From positions 1 to 7,289 of the forward strand of contig CAKOVP010000043.1 of the NCBI GenBank assembly GCA_934122035.1: a DNA stretch of 7,289 nt, written 5' to 3'. This stretch comes from an uncultured Clostridia bacterium. GTDB taxonomy: Bacteria; Bacillota; Clostridia; TANB77; CAG-508. The notes beneath the pieces were generated by a model. It was not told the DNA's origin. It was given only the letters and a program-made list of their open reading frames with translations, and did no database searches. This document shows, in pieces, positions 1 to 5,638 of the stretch. Each line of letters begins with the position of its first letter. Within the stretch, counting starts at the first letter, position 1. A program made the translations under genes and the position numbers.

Positions 1-194
1 CATATAACTTGTTGTTTGAATAATTGAGCAAAATATTGAAATATGGGGATTTGTGAAATTTTGATAAAAATAATCTAAAGTTATATAAATTTTTTAAAAT
101 ATGTGGTTACAATAATGAAAAAAAATCCAACCAAGAATAATTAAAAATAATGAGGCTTCAGAATCAAATTTAAGAGAGTTTTATAAGAAAGTAA
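1..194. other. intergenic stretch with no supported gene
   Basis: I see no convincing gene here. On the + strand ATG at 115 is followed by a run of eight A (118-125) and the frame closes after nine codons. The neighbouring frame stays open from the A run to TAG at 196-198 with ordinary-looking codons. There is no good ribosome binding site before the ATG. A promoter-like pair on the + strand, TTGATA (61-66) and TATAAA (84-89) with a 17-base spacer, could start transcription near 96, but such matches are common in DNA this AT-rich. A 9-base inverted repeat (2-10 with 78-86) is also present and has no clear role. Confidence 0.4.
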
Positions 195-387
195 TATAGT
201 TTGTTGTTAGGATAAATAGCTTAAATACTAGTAATAGCAAGGAATTGCAAGATTTTGCGGGTAGGACCATATATGTATGGTTTTATATTTTGTTCCTACT
301 CCTTTTTGCACAAAACTTTGATTTTGTGCAATGTTTTATATTTATTATAAATATGATAGCCCCTATGCTACCTTACAAGTTACTATA
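195..387 (-). ncRNA. candidate structured non-coding RNA, family not assigned
   Basis: Read on the minus strand, this region starts at the predicted +1 of a good promoter (393-421), and its two ends pair. TATAGT (387-382) pairs with ACTATA (200-195). After a 3x3 internal loop, TTGT (378-375) pairs with ACAA (207-204), and AGG (373-371) can pair with CCT (211-209). Inside are several hairpins: GGTAGC/GCTATC (372-367 with 360-355, loop ATAGGG, competing with the last closing pairs), an AT-rich stem (354-338), a perfect 10-bp stem (331-322 with 315-306), and a GTAGGA/TCCTAC stem around 301-259 enclosing CCATA/TATGG (280-267). There is no open frame. The size of about 190 nt with paired ends is reminiscent of 6S RNA or the raiA-motif RNA of Firmicutes, but I cannot confirm either. 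Strand evidence is mixed: the GGTAGC hairpin fits the minus strand better and the GTAGGA stem fits the plus strand better. Confidence 0.4.
306..345 (+). terminator. hairpin with T-rich tail, possible + strand terminator
   Basis: TTGCACAAAA (306-315) pairs perfectly with TTTTGTGCAA (322-331) around a 6-base loop. On the + strand it is followed by a T-rich stretch (332-345), as expected of an intrinsic terminator for a + strand transcript. On the minus strand the bases after the hairpin are purine-rich, so it would not terminate there and would instead be an internal stem of the candidate RNA at 195-387. The two readings compete. Confidence 0.35.
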
Positions 388-392
388 GCTAT

Positions 393-421
393 TTTATATA
401 CTAAATAAATTTAAAAGTCAA
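393..421 (-). promoter_or_regulatory. promoter for the candidate ncRNA
   Basis: On the minus strand TTGACT (421-416) and TATAAA (398-393) are separated by exactly 17 bases, each one base off the vegetative sigma consensus. The expected start, about 7 bases downstream, is near 386, where the closing helix of the candidate RNA begins. The promoter lies just downstream of the rho terminator hairpin, so it would define a new transcription unit. AT-richness makes chance matches common, but the agreement with the RNA 5' end raises confidence. Confidence 0.5.
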
Positions 422-445
422 TACTATTCAATTTTAATATAAATT

Positions 446-486
446 AATAAAGAATCGTTTTCTATTTTGAAAAGCGATTCTTTATT
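446..486. terminator. terminator-like hairpin downstream of rho
   Basis: AATAAAGAATCG (446-457) pairs perfectly with CGATTCTTTATT (475-486). After a single bulged G (474), TTTT (458-461) pairs with AAAA (470-473), leaving an 8-base loop. The T-rich right arm and tail on each strand (AATTTATATT on minus, ATATAAGATATTTTTT on plus) allow two-way use. On the minus strand it lies about 150 bases after the rho stop codon and is the first strong hairpin there. It probably ends the ygjP-to-rho transcript and insulates the promoter at 393-421. The uridine tracts are interrupted, so efficiency is uncertain. Confidence 0.6.
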
Positions 487-634
487 ATATAAGATATTTT
501 TTATAGTGTAAAACTTAAAATTTTAGTTTTCTTTTCTCTTTTTTATTTTTGTCATTATATTAATTTTACTTATATTTAATTTATTATATTGTAATATTAT
601 TTATAAATGTCTTAAATTCGATTCTGATGCGTAT

Positions 635-2053
635 CTATTTATAATATTTTTTAATTTTCTCTACGAATTCCTCATTGCTTTTTGTTTCCATCATCTGAGT
701 TATTATTTGTTCTGTTACTTCTGCAACTGGCATACTAGACATTGCTTTTCTTAAAGCAAATACTGCTGATAATTCTTCTGAAGTTAGCAATTTTTCTTCT
801 CTTCTTGTACCAGATTTATTTATATCTATTGCAGGGAATATTCTTTTCTCAGAAAGAGATCTATCTAGATGTACTTCCATATTTCCAGTTCCCTTAAATT
901 CTTCAAATATAATATCATCCATTCTGCTACCTGTCTCTACTAGTGCTGTTGCTAATATTGTTAGACTTCCACCGTTTTCTATATTACGAGCTGCACCAAA
1001 GAATTTTTTAGGTTTATGTAATGCAGCAGGATCAAGGCCTCCCGACAAAGTTCTTCCTGAAGCAGGAACAACTAAGTTATAAGCTCTAGCAAGTCTTGTT
1101 ATACTATCTAGTAATATAACTACGTCTTTTCCCTGCTCTATAAGTCTTTTAGCTCTTTCAAGCACCATTTCAGATACCTTTACATGATGTTCTGGTAATT
1201 CATCAAATGTAGAGTATATTACATCACCCTTTATAGAACGTTTCATATCTGTAACTTCTTCTGGTCTTTCATCTATTAATAATACTATTAAAATTGCTTC
1301 TGGGTTGTTTTGAGATATACTATTTGCAATCTTTTTTAGTAGTGTTGTTTTTCCAACTTTAGGTGGTGCAACAATCATTCCTCTTTGACCTTTTCCAATA
1401 GGGCATATTAAATCTATCATACGCATCGCATATTCATTAGGTGCGGTTTCTAGCTTTATTTTTTCCTCTGGGTAGATAGGTATTAAGTCATCAAACTTTT
1501 TTCTCTTATAGGCTATTTCTGGAGCATCTCCATTTACTTCACCAACAAATATTAATGCTGGGAATTTTTCTCCTTCTCGTGGTAAACGAGCTATTCCTTT
1601 AATTTTATCTCCATTGTCAAGCCTGAAACGTCTAATTTGAATAGGCGAAACATATACATCTTTAGGGCTTGATAAATAATTTTCACCTCTTAAAAATCCG
1701 TAATTGTCTGGTAATACTTCTAAAACACCTTCTACAATGAAGTCTTCTTTTGTTGTAAGTTTATATTTTAAATTTGAATCATCTTTTGCATCATCATCAA
1801 TTTGAAATTTAGCAGCTGCAGTTTCAAAATCCATAGGAGAAGTATTAGTATTGTCTTTTTCTTCCTCAGAATTTTCATTGCTTTTTATATCTTCCTCTAC
1901 AGAAGGCAATTCATTTTTCTCTGCTTTTTCTGCTTTGTCTAAATTAATTAGTTCTTTAATTAGCTCGTCCTTCTTCATTTTAGTAACATTTTTAAGGCCT
2001 TTTTCTTTTGCAAACTGACGTAATTCCACTAGGGTACAGTTTAATAAATCCAT
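635..2053 (-). CDS. rho: transcription termination factor Rho
   Basis: This is the hexameric RNA-dependent ATPase/translocase that terminates transcription of untranslated RNA. The 472-residue protein begins at ATG 2053, which has a GGAGGGA site 8 bases upstream. An in-frame TTG at 2077 would place that ribosome binding site inside the gene, so I reject it. Domains in order: a Rho N-terminal helical domain (about 1-38, MDLLNCTLVELRQFAKEKG), an acidic linker rich in E, D, N and S (about 40-95), and a cold-shock type RNA-binding domain (about 103-175, with YGFLR at 118-122 and DVYVSP at 132-137). The RecA-type ATPase core follows, with Walker A PPKVGKTT (230-237), Walker B VVILLD (311-316) and the conserved GRTLSGGLD stretch (333-341). 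Length and motifs are complete. It is the last gene of the run, 53 bases after divIC, and is followed by the hairpin at 446-486. A stem-loop just before its ribosome binding site may control it. Confidence 0.97.
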   Translation of the reverse strand: MDLLNCTLVELRQFAKEKGLKNVTKMKKDELIKELINLDKAEKAEKNELPSVEEDIKSNENSEEEKDNTNTSPMDFETAAAKFQIDDDAKDDSNLKYKLTTKEDFIVEGVLEVLPDNYGFLRGENYLSSPKDVYVSPIQIRRFRLDNGDKIKGIARLPREGEKFPALIFVGEVNGDAPEIAYKRKKFDDLIPIYPEEKIKLETAPNEYAMRMIDLICPIGKGQRGMIVAPPKVGKTTLLKKIANSISQNNPEAILIVLLIDERPEEVTDMKRSIKGDVIYSTFDELPEHHVKVSEMVLERAKRLIEQGKDVVILLDSITRLARAYNLVVPASGRTLSGGLDPAALHKPKKFFGAARNIENGGSLTILATALVETGSRMDDIIFEEFKGTGNMEVHLDRSLSEKRIFPAIDINKSGTRREEKLLTSEELSAVFALRKAMSSMPVAEVTEQIITQMMETKSNEEFVEKIKKYYK

Positions 2054-2070
2054 TTGTTTTGTCCCTCCAT

Positions 2071-2100
2071 ACCCCAAAGGAATTCTGCTTCCATTGGGAT
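2071..2100 (-). promoter_or_regulatory. stem-loop in the rho leader, next to its ribosome binding site
   Basis: On the minus strand, bases 2100-2089 pair with 2082-2071 around the 6-base loop GCAGAA. This gives a 12-position stem with one T-T mismatch and one G-T pair, including CCCAA/TTGGG and GGAA/TTCC. It ends two bases before the GGAGGGA site (2068-2062) of rho. No T-run follows on either strand, so it is not a normal intrinsic terminator. Possible roles, all inferred, are control of rho translation, an RNase processing or stability element between divIC and rho, or part of Rho autoregulation. Confidence 0.5.
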
Positions 2101-2106
2101 AAAATC

Positions 2107-2373
2107 TTATTTGTTCATATCTATATAAACTCTCTCATTAGGTAAGTACATATCTAGTTTTTCTCTTGCAACTTCTTCAATATATTCTGGCGAATTAACA
2201 TTCTCTTTAGTTTTAGTTAATTCATCATTTGTCTCCTTAGCGGTTTCTAATTGTTTTGAATATGTTGAAGTTTCTGTTTGATATTGATTTAATGTTTTTT
2301 GTTGTGAAATTAGTGTTACAACGAAATATGTTAAGCATATAGCTATTATTATGTTTCTATAAATTTTTTTCAT
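2107..2373 (-). CDS. divIC: DivIC/FtsB-family septum formation initiator
   Basis: This is a small bitopic membrane protein of the division machinery. In this family DivIC/FtsB pairs with FtsL and DivIB/FtsQ at the septum. The 88-residue protein starts at ATG 2373, which has GGAGAG seven bases upstream; a TTG 21 bases earlier is in frame but has no comparable site. A short positive N-terminus (MKKIYRN) precedes one membrane span (about 8-24), then a polar, coiled-coil-like stretch (about 25-60). The family's C-terminal signature follows, SPEYIEEVAREKLDMYLPNE (61-80), with the usual E..AREKL pattern. Its place directly after yabP and yabQ matches the Bacillus order yabP-yabQ-divIC, which is why I prefer divIC over ftsL. 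Confidence 0.85.
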   Translation of the reverse strand: MKKIYRNIIIAICLTYFVVTLISQQKTLNQYQTETSTYSKQLETAKETNDELTKTKENVNSPEYIEEVAREKLDMYLPNERVYIDMNK

Positions 2374-2400
2374 ATGATTTCTCTCCATTTTCAACTCTAG

Positions 2401-2916
2401 TTATATATTTCTACATTTTTGGGTAAAATCCTTTTTATTTTTCTCTTTTTTTGACTTTTTTTCTGTTTTATTTTTATGTATTATGATAGATTTGATATTT
2501 ATTGTAAGAATTTTGAAAGATTTTAGCATTTTTTTGCGAATAATAGTCCATATCCTTATAATTGGATAAAGTATTATTTTCAAAATTTTTAATATTACAT
2601 TTTTTATTGTTGTAATTATTAATACATTAAATTTTACAAAATATTTGCTTATTAGTGTAAAATATACTAATAGTCCCAAGATTAATGCTAAAAATATATA
2701 GAAACGAAGAGTTCCATTACTAAATATAAATAAAATTATTATTAAAAATATTCCTGTTACAATTCCAAATAATATATCTTCTATATATGTTACAAAATCA
2801 TTTGTTTTGAATGATTTTCTAAGTATTCTAAATATATCAAAGAATATACCTATTATAATTCCACATAGGCAATATATTAGAAATAAATAGGCTTGATTTT
2901 CTGTTAAATTTTTCAT
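2401..2916 (-). CDS. yabQ: spore cortex biosynthesis protein YabQ
   Basis: This is an integral membrane protein needed for spore cortex formation, thought to act in the outer forespore membrane during sporulation. The 171-residue protein has a short polar N-terminus, hydrophobic spans at about 9-29, 44-66 and 71-90, and a further hydrophobic but lysine-dotted stretch at about 97-126. It ends in a very basic tail (about 127-168, KKSKKEKNKK). The family motif region around GIIIGIFFDIFRILRK (19-34), an acidic residue in a G-rich helix followed by basic residues, is typical of YabQ. An AGGAGA site lies 6 bases before ATG 2916. It starts 14 bases after yabP. Identification rests on topology, length and synteny as much as on motif. 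Confidence 0.9.
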   Translation of the reverse strand: MKNLTENQAYLFLIYCLCGIIIGIFFDIFRILRKSFKTNDFVTYIEDILFGIVTGIFLIIILFIFSNGTLRFYIFLALILGLLVYFTLISKYFVKFNVLIITTIKNVILKILKIILYPIIRIWTIIRKKMLKSFKILTINIKSIIIHKNKTEKKSKKEKNKKDFTQKCRNI

Positions 2917-2930
2917 TGTTTTCTCCTATT

Positions 2931-3236
2931 TTATTTAAATATTTTGCCTAAAATTCCAGCACTTCCTGCTTTTTTATTTGGTTCACTATCACTATAACCC
3001 ATATTAAATATTTCGCCTTCTATTATAACTTCTGAACTGTCTATGCTTAATTTATTTATTCTTAAATCTTCTCCTTTTATAGTAAGTAGTCCAAATCCCT
3101 GAGTCTCAACAATTACAATCTGGTCATCGAAGCTAAGTACGTCTACTACACCTGTAATTGTTAATTTTTCTCTATTTTCCAAAATTAAATTTTGTACAAC
3201 ATTATTGTTTTGAGGAATATTTTTTCTATCATCCAT
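2931..3236 (-). CDS. yabP: sporulation protein YabP
   Basis: This is a small soluble protein required for sporulation in Bacillus, encoded next to yabQ; the molecular role is not settled. The 101-residue product matches the family length. It contains the characteristic beta-rich core LTITGVVDVLSFDDQIV (25-41) followed by the LLTIKGEDLRINKLS segment, and a C-terminal tail ending in GILGKIFK. The start is fixed at ATG 3236 by an in-frame TGA nine bases upstream. The best ribosome binding sites (AAAGGAAAGG, 3260-3251) are spaced better for a five-codon ATG frame at 3246 that ends just past the yabP start. The 58-base gap to prfB has a TATAAT (3282-3277) without a good -35. I see no clear sigma-E promoter, so expression may be by read-through or from an unrecognised sporulation promoter. 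Confidence 0.92.
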   Translation of the reverse strand: MDDRKNIPQNNNVVQNLILENREKLTITGVVDVLSFDDQIVIVETQGFGLLTIKGEDLRINKLSIDSSEVIIEGEIFNMGYSDSEPNKKAGSAGILGKIFK

Positions 3237-3294
3237 AATTAATCATGATTCCTTTCCTTTTGTTTGTTCACAATTAATTATATTCATATCTTGT

Positions 3295-4483
3295 CTATTT
3301 TAGAACACTTTTTAAATAACTATCTATAAATCCATTTAAATCTCCATCCATAACGGCTTGAACGTTTCCTGTTTCGTAATTTGTTCTGTGATCTTTTACT
3401 AATGTATATGGGCAAAATACATAAGAACGAATTTGACTGCCCCATGCAATATCCATTTGAATACCTTTTAAATCCTCTATTTTTTCTTTATTTTCTTTTT
3501 CTTTTAAATTTAAAAGTTTAGATTTTAACATTTTCATAGCCGTTTCTCTATTTTGAATTTGCGATCTTTCAGATTGACAGGTTACAACTATGTTTGTTGG
3601 TATATGAGTGATTCGAATTGCAGAAGATGTTTTATTTATATGCTGTCCCCCAGCTCCAGAAGCTCTGTATGTGTCTATTCTCAAATCATCTGGATTTATG
3701 TCTATTTCAATGTCTTCACTTATTTCTGGTAAGACTTCTACAGAAGCAAATGAAGTATGCCTTCTTCCTCCTGCATCAAATGGAGAAATTCTAACTAATC
3801 TGTGAACTCCAATTTCACCCTTTAAATAGCCATATGCATATTCTCCTAAAATTGAAAAAGTAACACTCTTTATTCCAGCTTCGTCTCCATCTAAATAATC
3901 TAACTCTTTTACTTCATACCCATTCTGAGAAGCCCATCTTGTATACATTCTGTATAACATTTCTGCCCAATCTTGTGCTTCTGTTCCTCCTGCACCAGGA
4001 TGAATTGTTAAGATAGCATTATTTGAATCATACTTACCAGATAATAATGTTGATATTTCCAATTTTTCTATGCTATTTTCTAAAATATTAGTTGTATTAA
4101 AAATCTCCTCTATTTCAGCATATAAGTCTGAATTTTTTGATATTAGATTTTGTTCATTATTCATTATAAAATTAGACTTTATAAGTTCTACGCCATTTGG
4201 CAATTCTTTTATTTCTTCATATACTAAGTCATTCAACTCTAGTGTATATTTAAGATTATCATTTATTTTTTTATAATTTTCAGTTTTACTTTTTATTCCA
4301 TTTATTTTTTTCAATACTTTTCCTGAATTAGAAGAGTTATTCCAAAATTCAGGATTTGTAGTTTGTTCTTCAAGTTCCTTTAATTGTTTTTCTAACCCAA
4401 CAATGTCAAAGAGAACCTCCGATTTCTAATAATCTTTCACTTAGATTTTGTAATTTTTTTGTATTTTCTTCTAAACTTATCAT
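3295..4483 (-). CDS. prfB: peptide chain release factor 2 (RF2), expressed by +1 programmed frameshifting
   Basis: RF2 reads UAA and UGA stop codons and triggers peptide release on the ribosome. Translation starts at ATG 4483 (AAGGAG six bases upstream). It runs 25 codons to an in-frame TGA at 4408-4406 and continues in the +1 frame from GAC (4407-4405) to TAG at 3297-3295, giving about 395 residues. A frame starting at TTG 4314 is only part of the second segment. Visible motifs in full-length numbering are the GAGGTEAQDW domain, the SPF stop-codon tripeptide (about 233-235, in VRISPFDAGG) and the catalytic GGQ (about 278-280, in GAGGQHIN). SPF-GGQ spacing equals that of E. coli RF2, but everything is shifted by about 28 residues, so domain 1 is longer than usual. 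Its ATG overlaps the TGA of the upstream ygjP-like gene (ATGA), suggesting translational coupling. Confidence 0.97.
4405..4420 (-). promoter_or_regulatory. prfB: prfB +1 programmed frameshift signal
   Basis: On the minus strand the order is GGAGGT (internal Shine-Dalgarno-like element, 4420-4415), TCT, then the slippery CTT (4411-4409), the stop TGA (4408-4406) and C (4405). Element order and the three-base spacer match the known bacterial prfB site. Low RF2 lets the ribosome pause at UGA and slip +1, so RF2 limits its own synthesis. The C after UGA gives a weak termination context. Confidence 0.96.
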
Positions 4484-5196
4484 ATTTCTCTCCTTAACTC
4501 TTTTTTTACAAGCTTATAATCTGGCATATAATATTCTACTAAATCCCAAAATTTTTTCGAATGATTCATATATTTTAAATGGCATAATTCATGTAAACAT
4601 ACATACTCTATTGCTTGTCTGCTATATGCCATCAAATTTAAGTTTATGCTTATTTTTCTTTTAGAAGAACATATGCCCCATGTAGCTTTTAATTTCTTTA
4701 TTTTGACTTCTAGTGGATATAAACCAGTTTTTTCTTGAAGGTACTCCATAGCAGATTTTACTTCTTCTTGGGCTATATTTCTATAGTATTTTTCTATGAG
4801 CTTTTTTATAGAAAATATCTGAATATCTTTTGAAGAATTTTTAATTTCTCTATTTAATTCACAATAGATGTTTTGTAAATCCTTATAAATTTTGTTTCTG
4901 CCATTATCTTTATAAATTATTTTTAATGTGTAAAATTTTCCTAATACACTAATTTTATCTCCATCTTGATAATTAAATTTAGTATTCATAAGGCTTGCTT
5001 GTTCTTGTTGTTTTTTGTAGATCCAATTAGCTTTATTTTCTAGCAAATTTTCTATATAGTTATTCTCTGCTTTTATTGGAGCTTTTACGATTACTTTTCC
5101 ATTTTTTATTTGAATATATGTATTTTTTATTTTTTCTCTTATTAGTGTATATTCTATTCCATTATATGTTAATTGTTCTGATATTAAATTTGCCAC
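4480..5196 (-). CDS. YgjP-type (DUF45/M48-like) metal-dependent hydrolase
   Basis: This is a putative zinc metallohydrolase of the YgjP/WLP-like family; the substrate is unknown. The 238-residue protein has the family's N-terminal beta domain (about 1-95, with TYIQIKNGKVIVKAP). The C-terminal catalytic part carries ATWGICSSKRKISIN (171-185) and the zinc motif HELCH (202-206), with a third likely ligand in NHSKKFW (211-217). The usual arginine of the RWGSCSS motif is replaced by threonine (TWGICSS). The start is GTG 5196, with AAAGG (5210-5206) 9 bases upstream. A promoter lies at 5225-5254, separate from the polymerase operon. The TGA stop overlaps the prfB ATG. No signal peptide is seen, so a cytoplasmic location is likely. 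Confidence 0.9.
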   Translation of the reverse strand: MANLISEQLTYNGIEYTLIREKIKNTYIQIKNGKVIVKAPIKAENNYIENLLENKANWIYKKQQEQASLMNTKFNYQDGDKISVLGKFYTLKIIYKDNGRNKIYKDLQNIYCELNREIKNSSKDIQIFSIKKLIEKYYRNIAQEEVKSAMEYLQEKTGLYPLEVKIKKLKATWGICSSKRKISINLNLMAYSRQAIEYVCLHELCHLKYMNHSKKFWDLVEYYMPDYKLVKKELRREI

Positions 5197-5224
5197 AGTT
5201 TTTTACCTTTCAATTACGTTTAAC

Positions 5225-5254
5225 ATTATATCATACTAGTTGTATTTTTTTCAA
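5225..5254 (-). promoter_or_regulatory. promoter for ygjP-like gene and prfB
   Basis: TTGAAA (5254-5249) and a perfect TATAAT (5230-5225) are separated by 18 bases on the minus strand. TGA directly precedes the -10, giving the TGn extended -10 motif; the same TGA is the stop codon of the yolD-like gene. The predicted start near 5218 leaves a leader of about 22 bases that contains the AAAGG ribosome binding site of the next gene. Confidence 0.7.
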
Positions 5255-5635
5255 ATCTTCAATTTTGATTATTTCTCCAGATTTCATTTTGAGTATTCCA
5301 TTATAATTATCTATTCCTTTTATTATGCCAATTAAAGTCTTGTAGCATCCACCTTGTTTCTTTTTATCCTTTTCAAAATATGTAATTATTATTTTTTGAA
5401 AAGGATTTTTTAATATGACTTCCAAACTTTCACTTATTTGTTCTTTTTCATCTTCGGAAAGACTAATTTTATTTTCGGTTATTCTGGCTTCTTCCGAGAC
5501 GGCATCTTCATATCCTTCTAATGCAGAAAATGGGGCAAATTGAGCAGACCTGTTTTCTAAACTCATTCTAGGATGTTTTTTGGAAGTTGGATGTTCTAAA
5601 TTTATAATGTCATCATATTTATGTTCAAAATTCAT
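5231..5635 (-). CDS. YolD-like family protein
   Basis: This is a small protein of the YolD-like family. In Firmicutes chromosomes, phages and plasmids the family is repeatedly encoded next to Y-family polymerases (UvrX/YqjW type); its biochemical role is not established, and an accessory or control function for the polymerase is assumed from linkage. The 134-residue protein has the recognisable N-terminal pattern YDDIINLEHPTSKKHPRMSL (7-26) and the block ENRSAQFAPFSALEGYEDAV (27-46). A charged helical middle and a beta-rich C-terminal half follow (GIIKGIDNYNGILKMKSGEIIKI region). It starts 3 bases after the polymerase stop, with AAAGG at 5647-5643 lying inside the polymerase gene, so the two are surely co-transcribed. 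Confidence 0.88.
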   Translation of the reverse strand: MNFEHKYDDIINLEHPTSKKHPRMSLENRSAQFAPFSALEGYEDAVSEEARITENKISLSEDEKEQISESLEVILKNPFQKIIITYFEKDKKKQGGCYKTLIGIIKGIDNYNGILKMKSGEIIKIEDLKKIQLV

Positions 5636-5638
5636 ATT

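Noticed and set aside
259..268. GGGTAGGACC resembles the T-box antiterminator core
   Set aside because: The conserved T-box stretch is GGGTGGNACC; here an extra A breaks it. No specifier stem-loop or downstream synthetase/transport gene on the + strand is present.
611..634. Possible tRNA T-loop-like AATTCGATTCT
   Set aside because: No acceptor, D or anticodon stems can be drawn around it.
1..634. CRISPR array or tandem repeats in the gene-free left end
   Set aside because: No regularly spaced direct repeats are present; only inverted repeats consistent with RNA hairpins were found.
2054..2077. TTG 2077 as the rho start, giving eight more residues
   Set aside because: The strong GGAGGGA site at 2068-2062 fits ATG 2053, and the protein from there begins with the usual MDLL of Rho.
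2374..2394. TTG 2394 as the divIC start
   Set aside because: GGAGAG at 2386-2381 is seven bases before ATG 2373, and the seven added residues are not part of the family.
3283..3305. TATAAT at 3282-3277 as a yabP promoter
   Set aside because: The matching -35 position (TTCTAA) is poor and no sigma-E-like pattern is evident, so I do not list it as a promoter.
3608..3805. Open frame on the + strand of 65 codons
   Set aside because: It is fully antisense to the conserved GGQ/SPF part of prfB, with no ribosome binding site or recognisable product.
4070..4276. Open frame on the + strand of 68 codons
   Set aside because: Antisense to the N-terminal part of prfB; its F/S/I-rich composition is what the complement of K/E/N-rich coding sequence gives.
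5076..5306. Open frame on the + strand, leucine/phenylalanine-rich
   Set aside because: Antisense to the ygjP-like and yolD-like genes and their shared promoter; its apparent membrane character is an artefact of AT-rich antisense.
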